A DNA stretch of 28,329 nucleotides from Synura sp. LO234KE (taxonomy: Eukaryota > Sar > Synurophyceae > Synurales > Mallomonadaceae). A program made the translations under genes and the position numbers. The notes beneath the pieces are model-generated. The model did no database searches, was not told the origin of the DNA, and was given only the letters and a program-made list of their open reading frames with translations. Below, piece by piece: positions 20,496 to 28,329 of the stretch (positions within the stretch are counted from its first letter, which is position 1; every line of letters starts with the position of its first letter). The stretch is taken from positions 1-28,329 of the forward strand of contig VKHC01000021.1 of the NCBI GenBank assembly GCA_015143735.1, in the 5' to 3' direction.

Positions 20496-20555
20496 AGGCA
20501 GGAGCTCATCAAGCAACAGAACACCTACCGGATTCAAGCCGAAGCTACCCGACTG

Positions 20556-21040
20556 GTGAGTATCTATACAGATGGGTCCTACACTCGAGATGTTACGGGA
20601 CATGGACTACCTGCACTTGCCGGGTGGGGATATGTGGCGATTGACCGAGAATCTGAGGTTCTTACTGTAGAGACAGCAAGGGGAGGCGCAAGTGTCGATC
20701 CGATGCACGTCGCATTTCGAGGTGCAACGCTGAAGAGCAACAACACCGGAGAGCTCACAGCTATTGGGGAAGCCCTAACCTGGATCAAGTCCATCCCCTA
20801 CACCCCTGGCATAAGCTACGAAATCTGCTCTGACAGCTCATACGGACTTGATGAAGTTGATATTTAAGAGTAAGGACTGTCCTCGGGCGAAAAATGGAAC
20901 TCTTATTCAAAGGGGACTTGACACTCTTACCGCAGCCAGGGATCCAGGGCACATAATACAGTTTCGCAAGGTTCGTGCTCATTGCCATGACCTATCGCCC
21001 GAGAGTCGGCGAAACAATGAAGCGGATGCACTGGCCTGAG
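20556..21040 (+). pseudogene. RNase H domain of LINE copy B, frameshifted
   Basis: The first frame (20556-20867) has SIYTDGSYT (Asp), AGWGYVAID, NNTGELTAIGEALTWI (Glu) and ICSDSSYGLD (Asp), matching three acidic positions of ribonuclease H. A frameshift near 20850-20870 moves the rest to the +1 frame, where 20870-21038 has VRAHCHDLSPESRRNNEADALA with the last His and Asp. All catalytic positions are thus present but split between two frames, so this copy makes no intact enzyme. The frame is open upstream of 20556 with no ATG needed, since the domain would be the C-terminal part of the polyprotein. Confidence 0.8.
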
Positions 21041-21788
21041 TGACATCGAAGAGGTGGAAGAAAACCCAGTGCCCCACCTCATGCCAAGCTCCCTGCCTAT
21101 TCGCATGAAAGCAGGGCTAACTGACATTGACAAGGCCATCTGCCGACTGGCACGGATCAAACGGCCGCCAGACCGGGACAACGAGGACATTCGACAGGAA
21201 GAGGATGTCGCCACCAGGATGAAGAAAAGGAAACCAGCCACGCTATACACACTGTTACACCACTCCACCAAAACCCTTCTTACCGCGCTCACCCTAGCAT
21301 GCTTGTTCACTCTGCACCCTGTATTAATATCCACCCTAACCTAAACAGACTATCAGTGCAGAAAAGGCCAAGACTACCAGCACAGCTCGGTCTGAACTCC
21401 CAACCCAGGCTAGGGACATCCACGGTTCTTCCAGGAGGGATGAGCCTCACAACCGAGATGTCCTAGACTGGGAATGGCCTGAGAAGTGTGCCCGAGGTCG
21501 TGTTTGCATCCAGAATCAGCCTACACCGGTAACGGAGCCCAACGGTACAAGAAATGTGACGGATCACCTAGTAGGCAGTGAAGCAGAAGGTCCACACACG
21601 GGAGAATCGGGCAGGACACCGGAACCATCTCAGCCAATCCCAGAGAATGAGCTTGACTGACCCGACCTCACGTTCAAACGTCAGAAGAAGACCACGAGAT
21701 CTGCAACGGTGCTGATGGACTGGCTCCACCTGACTTTAGATCTTCTAAGTCAACCTATTCCTCCCGAACGCACCATCGGAGCCAGGCG

Positions 21789-21992
21789 AGATATGCCACG
21801 ACCACTCAGCAGCGGAGCCGCACTCCCACAAGGCGGAAGGAAACGCAAGCAACTCACCTCTGGCGGGAAAGACCACAGAAATGCAGTTGCAGATATGCCA
21901 CGACCACTCAGCAGCGGAGCCGCACTCCCACAAGGCGGAAGGAAACGCAAGCATCTCACCTCTGGCGGGAAAGACCAGAGAAATGCAGTTGC
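21789..21992 (+). repeat. Recent 102-bp tandem duplication inside the LINE
   Basis: Two copies, 21789-21890 and 21891-21992, differ at about two positions (caactc/catctc and accaca/accaga). The unit is 34 codons and stays in frame with an open frame at 21709-22014, encoding DMPRPLSSGAALPQGG-type repeats. Near-identity shows it is younger than the frameshifts elsewhere, or was present in the source copy. Confidence 0.9.
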
Positions 21993-22350
21993 GGACATTC
22001 AGAACACTACGTGAGAGCCAGAAACAGCCCGAGCAGACCATGAAGCACGGAAGGGAGATGACGGGAGCGACCCAAACCAGGGGAGCCCGAACCAGGTTCC
22101 GACCAGCCTATCATCTTTCTATGAGGGAAGGAAGAACCTTGTGAAGAGTACGTGAGATCTACGGGAAGGAGTGAGCTTTGTGGCTCAAGATATTGTTGGA
22201 GATGGGAGGGGGTTGGGGTCGGTCTAGGTATTAACGTCCGCTTGCCCTCTCACCGCATGTGACTAGCTAATTAGCTCATGAGGGTGCTTAGCATGTATTG
22301 CATGAGTGTCATGTCTTCTTGCTAAGCTAAGTTAACTTTCGAGAAAAATA

Positions 22351-22366
22351 ACATGCAACACACCAT
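22351..22366 (+). repeat. Right target-site duplication of LINE copy B
   Basis: Exact copy of acatgcaacacaccat at 20480-20495, directly after the element's A-rich tail. Confidence 0.8.
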
Positions 22367-23900
22367 TCCGCGCCACACATATGTAACCTCAAATAAAAAA
22401 ACTTACAGCATGACACATGTAGCGCAACACCTCGTAAATAAAAATATACTCCTTTCCACGATCTCATAGGTGGAGCTACCTAAAAAAAGCTATCTCCACT
22501 ACTAGTGTAGTTGAAGTCACTAGAAGCACAAGGGGATAAGTTTCAAAATAGAGTAGAAATGAGTTACAATCGTAACCAAGCCAAATCGATCACCAGTGCG
22601 CACCACTAAAGTTGCTGTTTAATTTGAGCTTAGTAGGTCCTGGCGGTAGAGATATACATCTCACTGATCAGTCATAATAGAAGTAGAATACTGTGTGGGC
22701 ACGGCATAGGCAGAGGAGTGCACACTCACAGCGATAAGTACTATCAACCGCACAAAGTAACCTTATGTACAATACGTAGCCGAAAACTTTGAATACTGCT
22801 CAAAATTAACATATGTGAGAATTTTGGCGTTCACGCAAACTTCGATAATGCAGGAAAACATCTTGGATCGAAACTACTTTTCTCGGCTGAAAATTACTCC
22901 AAAAAACCAAGAATGTTCCTATAAGATTCTCTGTCTTGATTACATAAACCCAAAGTTAACTATTTTGAGAGAGTTATTACGTCGATATGTTGCCCAATTG
23001 CATTCAAGTTAACAATTCCATAACCAACTTTACTACTCATAAATTTTGCTATTAATTATATATATATTAATATACATACATTTGCTGTGAGGAAGGGGAT
23101 TAAATTAATATAGTTTGGATGCAAGTTTTACTTTGGCTCATCCAAGAATTAACACGCCACCATCACCTGCGCCACCATTACCTACTCACGACTGAACAGG
23201 AGGAAGATTTTTGCTATGTTTACATCTTTTTTCCTGATCAAACTCTCGGCATGAGAGTCTTCCCTCTCTCCACCTTCTTCCCTCACCAAAGAAGGCCAAA
23301 CGCCTGGATAACGGTCCTTCACCTCTCCCCACCCCGACCCCTGACTGCACCTCGAAGGTTCGGCCCCGAAAGCATCCGTCAATTTTGATTCTGTTCTCCA
23401 AGTGCACTCCCCCCGCGGAAATCAAAACTGGTGCGGCATTGCCTCAAGAGACCCCTGGGTCATCGCTCTCCATGACGGGATACTAGGTTCTACCGCTCAA
23501 CAGGATCGAGACAAAGATCTTGCCACTCGTTACTAGCCTCCCAAATGGTGGCAAGATGTCCCCTCTGCTTTGCTGCAAAAGTTTTCAATCTATCAGAAAG
23601 AGCTCAGGGAGCCCACTATGAGCGCCTCTCTCATGAACGTCACTAGACGGTAGGTCAAATGGCCTGCAAAGCTGCAATGACTGATCTTGTGAGGCCCATT
23701 TCACTCCAACGTCAATTTCTACTTAGAACACCTATGACCACATCGTCCGTTCATGTCAACACCCTCTTCTGTGACCAACACTTGCAGTCACTCCCCCCTT
23801 GGCGACAAGTCTAGATCATGTCTTTTTGTCGGCTTCGTCTATCTTCCTTACGAGGAGGATGATCATCGCATCTGCGTTGGTAATTGGAGCACTTACGAAC
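22367..23900. other. AT-rich intergenic, no gene recognised
   Basis: Short conflicting frames (for example 23119-23388 + and 23186-23425 -) have no recognisable domain. A small TA-rich stretch lies at about 23055-23080. The GC-richer part from 23120 to 23800 may be old element sequence. Confidence 0.4.
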
Positions 23901-24095
23901 AAATCTAGTTTTATAACGTGGTGTTTTATGCGACAACACCAAAAGAAATCTAAGAAGTGTTTTACTACTCGGCTTCTGAGCAGTTTTGCTTCAGACTTTG
24001 CCTAGAGGCCTCAAGATCCATGTAATCTAAGCCCTCAACAGCGTAGACGACAATGCTCCCGCCGTTTAGTTTACGCTGCGAAATGGAAACTTATG
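23901..24095 (+). repeat. Dispersed repeat, copy 2 (copy 1 at 5668-5860)
   Basis: The segment with 'ctcggcttctgagcagtttt', 'ctagaggcc' and 'atgtaatctaagccc' aligns in the same orientation with 5668-5860. Two copies 18 kb apart with moderate divergence point to an old transposable element family. Confidence 0.55.
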
Positions 24096-24690
24096 AATTG
24101 CGAAACCGGAATCTCCAACCTATTTTAGATGATTATGGTCACGTAGAAAAGAATCCAAGGTTATACCTTTGGGCTGACATAATCCAGGCCTCTAGCCAAC
24201 TTAATCCTGACAAAAACATATTCACGTTCTACTTACCCACAATCCATGAGCTTGATTTTTTGCCGAAATAATCTTGCCCCAGAATTTAGGCTCAGCGCAT
24301 AGAAATTTCAACCCTCATTTAAATTTTTGGGTCGGAAATGGTGCCCCGATAGTGTAATTTCCATCGTATAGTCTATCCGCCTCACGACGGCACTGACTAT
24401 TTTATTCCTGGAGGAATTCACAAAGCATCGGCAGGAGAGCTAAATACGGTGAAGCAGACGAGGATAATCTCCAGCTTATGACTGACGACGATGATTACTG
24501 GTATTCAGATTCCAAATTGGACTTTGGATTTGATAAAGTACAATGCTGGACTGCCACTCGCACCTTCCACGGCTCTGAGGAAGAACTTTTTGTCAGGTTT
24601 CCGGGCATCACGAAACTTGTGCCAAATGATTTGTTACCGGTCGCGACCCCATCTCTCATCCCGCGGAGCTTGGTGTGATTGGAGGTTTCA
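24053..24690 (+). other. Two short open frames of unknown status
   Basis: Frames 24053-24271 (72 codons; contains DYGHVEKNPRLYLWADI) and 24478-24678 (66 codons; contains TDDDDYWYSDSKLDFGFD and FPGITKLVPNDLLP) look more protein-like in composition than the random frames around them. I recognise no domain. The first overlaps the dispersed repeat, so both may be fragments of an element-encoded or host pseudogene. No convincing splice connection between them was found. Confidence 0.25.
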
Positions 24691-24899
24691 CAAGCAACTA
24701 AAGTCGCCAATGATTCAGATTTTCGGGAGCCCCTTTGCACGATCCCCGACCACGAGGGATGCAAGTGATGCGGATCCCACCCAATGAGGAGAGTTAATGT
24801 TTACAGGAGGGGCTCCTTCGAGTGCGCTGCAGAATATTGGGGCGGAAGCATCACTCATCGCAATTCCACCAGGTTCTGGGCGGTCGAGGAGCAGTGTCA

Positions 24900-26600
24900 C
24901 TAGCGAAGACGATCGACGGGGTGGGCAACAAATATTATTTACTAGTATAATATTTTCTCGTCACTGAAAGAAGATAACATATTTTTCTTATTGCTATGCT
25001 TGATGCACTTAAGATTGCTTATACGTATTGTAATTGTCTATGATCAGATTCTGCCTGTTTATGACAAGATTTCCGCAATATTGTAAGAAGGCTATTAGTT
25101 TACTATTACTAGGTTACTTAAAAAGAAGATTTAAAACGAATGGCATATTACAAACTTACTACCGAAGCATTCAGGTGAATCCTAAGTATTTGTAAGTGCT
25201 CAATACTTTTCAGCACGTATATCAGCTGAAAACAATCACTTACAGTTGCTTCCCTTGTATTCGCTCAATATAACAGTAACAGAAACAATAAAAAAATGTA
25301 ACCCTCAAAAGTATTCGCGCAATCTTCTGATATTGAAAACTGTTTTGGGATAAATCGACATAACGACGAACGATCTGTTTTCCTTTATGCCGACTTGGGT
25401 GTTATCTGAGCTTCATAACTCAATTAGTAATACACTTGTGTACGTAAAATGGTTATGTCCTCTGGTGGCGCGGCAACCCTGCTCCCAGTAGTCCCAACGA
25501 TCTAAGCAGTGAAATATTGAAGGGAACCCTGAGTAAAGGGAACCCTTGTGAAGCGCGGCTCGACTTCACATATAAATATCCTCAATAGAATACTTCCCGC
25601 ATGTCACTTAAACCGCGGTAAGAGGAGTTGTTTCGATAAAGGGGAAAAAATTCTAACAAAAATTGCCAGGCATGAGATAGCAATTGAATAATATCACGAT
25701 ATGGAGCAGCTTGTGTGAGCGGAGAAGTGCACAATCCTGTGATCACAATAGGTGTTCTGGAGCAGTATGGTTAATGAATACTACGCAGGAATATCGAGAA
25801 AACTTGAGTTTTTGAAGGTAAAATATGCAATAAGAGGTGAAAAGTTGCGATTAACTGAATAATTTGTAACCAAAAATTTATTCTGTTACAATATTAATTA
25901 GGTAATTGCCTAACCACGGAATTTTACAAATGAAATAGAGCGCTGCCGCGTCGAAACTAACTTGAACGTTTGCAAAAGATAACATTCCTAAATCCTTTAG
26001 ATGAAATAGCGTTCGCTTAGTATTCTTTTAAACAGTCCATCTACTTCCCCGCCCGAGAATCAAGTATAAAAGAGATAATATTTCCAAACATATCAGCATT
26101 AATTGAGCCCTCTTCAGTTCTATATAATACGTTTTTAATATTCTACAAGATTAATTTTATATATGCATTCATCCAAATTACTGATGTAATGATAACTTGT
26201 GTGAACACACTCATGTGAAAACGATTTTTTATGTCTTAAGGGATAGAAGCGTGTCGATAATTGATAATGAATGAATCAGATCATATTGAGTAATAGAATA
26301 ATATTATGAAAAGTACGAGAAACTAAAGTACTTACTTTATTTAAATTCCGTCGCAATTTAATAAATAGATATTTTTGTTTGAATCAGGAAAGAGGAACCA
26401 ATATCAAGGCAGGAGAGAGTTTGGAAAATTATAACCTCAGACGAATATTCACGGAAGATGCACGCAGGCTCGGACGGAAGGTGCGTGCAGGCCCGGATGG
26501 CAATAATGACATTTTTGTTTATTTTTCTATGAAAACACAAGTACTCAAGCTACAGTACTTACAGCAGCAGGCTTGCGTACTAAACGGTTCGAGATTTTTC
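24900..26600. other. AT-rich intergenic, no gene seen
   Basis: Nothing codable or structured is recognisable apart from a short direct repeat of 'gggaaccct' at about 25522-25547. The right end is presumably the 5' region of the gene starting at 26612. Confidence 0.45.
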
Positions 26601-26611
26601 TTCAATAGAGG

Positions 26612-28152
26612 ATGCCCTTTGCTATTTATTGGCAACCTATTGTTTATTTTTTTCTTCTATCGCCTATTTATGTCAGCTCGTATGTCCTTATGCCGTCGTA
26701 CTTTAGTAGAGGCGATTGTAAACAGAGTCACCGTTTCGCCGGTGGTCAAGAATCAGACTTGCCGAAATTCAACGCGAATGGTATTGCGATCAAGCTATCC
26801 AGCTTTACCCTAGGACTAGGTTTAGCGTTTTATCCATCGAATATGTTTGGAGTCACCTTAGCTGCGACTGCTCCGACTACAGAGTCGAATTCAGCGCTGA
26901 AGACTACGCTGAGAGACTATAAAGAATCTGCTGTGAAAGAGGAGAAGACCAAATCTTCTGGCGCAGTCAAAGAAATAACTTCGTCTTCGGAAGCGTTGCT
27001 TGCTAATAACGAAAATGATTTGTTAGATAAAGTAAGTAAATTCAAAAAACCTGGCCAAGGAGCTCCAGCCTCGATACCCGCAAAACCCGTCCAGTCCACA
27101 GATTCCTCCACTAAACCTGTTAAAGCTTCGTACTCAAGTACACAAGTAGCTCAAGCTGTGACGCCTCCACCGACTGCAATAGTGAAACCACCCGTCGTAA
27201 CAGAGAAGAAGAGTTCTCCGATTACTGCGATCGAGAGTACCAATAATGAACTCAAAGCAGTCCCAAAACCAACATCAGCATCAAAGGCGGTCCCCGCTCC
27301 TGCGAATACGAAAGTGATCACTAAAACCAAGGTTACGGAAAAACCCAGCGAACTTCCAGAAGAACGTAATTTAAATGAAGCTATCAAGAAGAGAAACAAC
27401 GACAGATCCAAACAAGCGAAGCTTGTAACGGATCTACGCGATAGCAAAAATTTAGTTTCTAAACTAACTGCCGTTGTGGCAACAACCGAGAAGGACATTC
27501 AGCGGGTTCGGAATACCATCGACAGGGGCGGGGACCTCGACAAGAAGCAGACCCAAGCGGCGGTGGATGAGCTATACAACTTACGTAAATCTCTTTCTTC
27601 GGTAAGTAGGACGTACATAGAGCTCGCGCTGGTCTCTATGATGGTAGAAGTGTCCGAGTTCGTGACGACCGACTGATGTGGCCCTGTTGTTGTGCCTCAT
27701 CATTTTTTCTGGTGTAGTCTAAGAAGGAGCTACAGAGCACAGAAGATAAAATAAAAGTACTGACCCGCGACCTTGACAGGTAATGCGAGGGAAAGAGAAA
27801 GGACGAGGGACCATTGAGAATAATTCTATATGCATAGCTTAGCTCTCCTCCCTTGCGAAGTATATCAGTTACCGTAATGCACGACCAGTGACTTTGCTGT
27901 TCCCATTATCGACCTCGCGCATGTAGCATCAAGACGACTTTGAAGAGCGAGGACGAGCAGGTGAAGGCGAGAGAGTTGGCTCTAAAGAAGAAGCAAGAGG
28001 AGATCGCCCGTAATGCTAAAGCGGCTGAGGCGAAGCGACTGGCAGAGGAGGCCGCGGCACGGGCAAAAGCAAAAGCAGAGTTGGTGGCGAAGAAGTCGGC
28101 AGAGCTTCAGAGTCTTCAGTCGGAGGAGGTGAAGGCGGAGCAGGTGGGTTAA
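26612..28152 (+). CDS. Secreted or plastid-targeted Lys/Ala-rich coiled-coil protein, at least three exons
   Basis: Exons 26612-27601, 27718-27779 and 27927-28152 give 425 residues; introns of 116 and 147 nt are GT-AG and in frame. The N-terminus MPFAIYWQPIVYFFLLSP is a signal peptide or anchor. A second hydrophobic stretch (about residues 59-85, ending TLAATA) could be a lumenal-transfer or membrane segment. A Ser/Thr/Pro/Lys linker follows to about residue 240, then a charged helical region with NEAIKKRNNDRSKQ and ELYNLRKSLSS, and exon 3 is a strong coiled coil (KARELALKKKQEEIARNAKA). A donor-like cag|gtgggt at 28144 precedes the stop, and the following sequence is pyrimidine-rich to the window end, so the gene may continue through another intron. 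Function unknown; composition and an intron position match the 14895 gene. Confidence 0.7.
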
Positions 28153-28254
28153 GGCAAGGGAAGAATACGGGACAGATGTTCTAGGCGATGGACACATGGC
28201 CTCCACTCTTTGAGGGCACATAACCTGGAGTGGTTCAACACGACCAACCGGGCG

Positions 28255-28329
28255 TCAAATGAAACCTCGCGGATCTCCTTCCCCTTCCTTCCCCCTCCCC
28301 TCCTCTGCCCCTCCCCCTCCTCTGCCCCT
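28255..28329 (+). repeat. Pyrimidine-rich C/T tract at window end
   Basis: About 60 bp of nearly pure pyrimidines, with 'cccctcctctgcccct' occurring twice. It could be a simple repeat in an intergenic region or the polypyrimidine part of an intron of the preceding gene, and it is cut by the window end. Confidence 0.7.

Larger units (their letters stand above)
20496..22350 (+). mobile_element. 5'-truncated LINE-like retrotransposon, copy B, with RNase H domain
   Basis: The block of 1,855 bp lies between two exact 16-bp direct repeats and ends in an A-rich tail (cgagaaaaata). Its 3' end (about 22275-22350) matches copy A at 1-98. It encodes an RNase H domain near the left end, then about 1.3 kb of 3' sequence with interrupted frames and a 102-bp tandem duplication. 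No reverse-transcriptase or endonuclease part is present, as expected from 5' truncation during insertion. Confidence 0.8.

Noticed and set aside
21325-21345. 'ccaccctaacctaaac' as a telomere-like repeat
   Set aside because: Only a single imperfect pair of units, inside the LINE; not an array.
1-28329. CRISPR arrays, bacterial operons or prophage genes
   Set aside because: No spaced direct-repeat array or prokaryotic gene packing; spliced genes show the DNA is eukaryotic.

Overview
The window is nuclear eukaryotic DNA. Genes have short GT-AG introns (mostly about 75-170 nt), there is no operon structure, and long AT-rich stretches carry retrotransposon debris. Two gene products suggest a ciliated cell: a NEK kinase with a long acidic tail, and a large coiled-coil protein with a segment resembling the dynein stalk. 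Two others start with a signal peptide; in one the predicted cleavage site is followed directly by Phe (SSA|FF), as in the bipartite plastid-targeting sequences of stramenopile (heterokont) algae. My best guess is a flagellated photosynthetic stramenopile or a similar secondary-plastid alga. This is inference from protein features, not a species identification.

Layout. 1-98: 3' end of a LINE-like retroelement, ending three bases from the stop codon of the next gene. 3461->102 (-): six-exon NEK-type kinase. 3534->5019 (+): four-exon GH99 endo-alpha-mannosidase, divergent from the kinase with about 72 bp between start codons. 5020-9400: no convincing gene; a cluster of inverted GC-rich repeats (5602-6440), a dispersed repeat also found near 24 kb, and a tandem duplication (8299-8556). 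14744->9419 (-): about 1,700-residue putative ciliary/microtubule protein in three exons. 14895->16213 (+): predicted plastid-targeted protein with a PAPAPKVE repeat, divergent from the previous gene. About 16.9-18.8 kb (-): decayed retroelement with RNase H motifs. 20496-22350 (+): 5'-truncated LINE with an RNase H domain, flanked by an exact 16-bp direct repeat and sharing its 3' end with the element at 1-98. 22.4-26.6 kb: AT-rich, essentially empty. 26612->28152 or beyond (+): second secreted or plastid-targeted Lys/Ala/Pro-rich coiled-coil protein, possibly a distant paralogue of the 14895 gene.

How the genes may relate. The kinase and the large protein both carry aromatic-acidic motifs of the Y-acidic-acidic-D-F type (YEEDFEEDD in the kinase, several variants in the large protein) and could act in the same ciliary or microtubule compartment. 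The GH99 enzyme would act in the Golgi on N-glycans. The two signal-peptide proteins look like membrane or lumen proteins of an organelle; their role is unknown. Exon coordinates were derived by hand from splice consensus and reading-frame continuity, with no transcript evidence.
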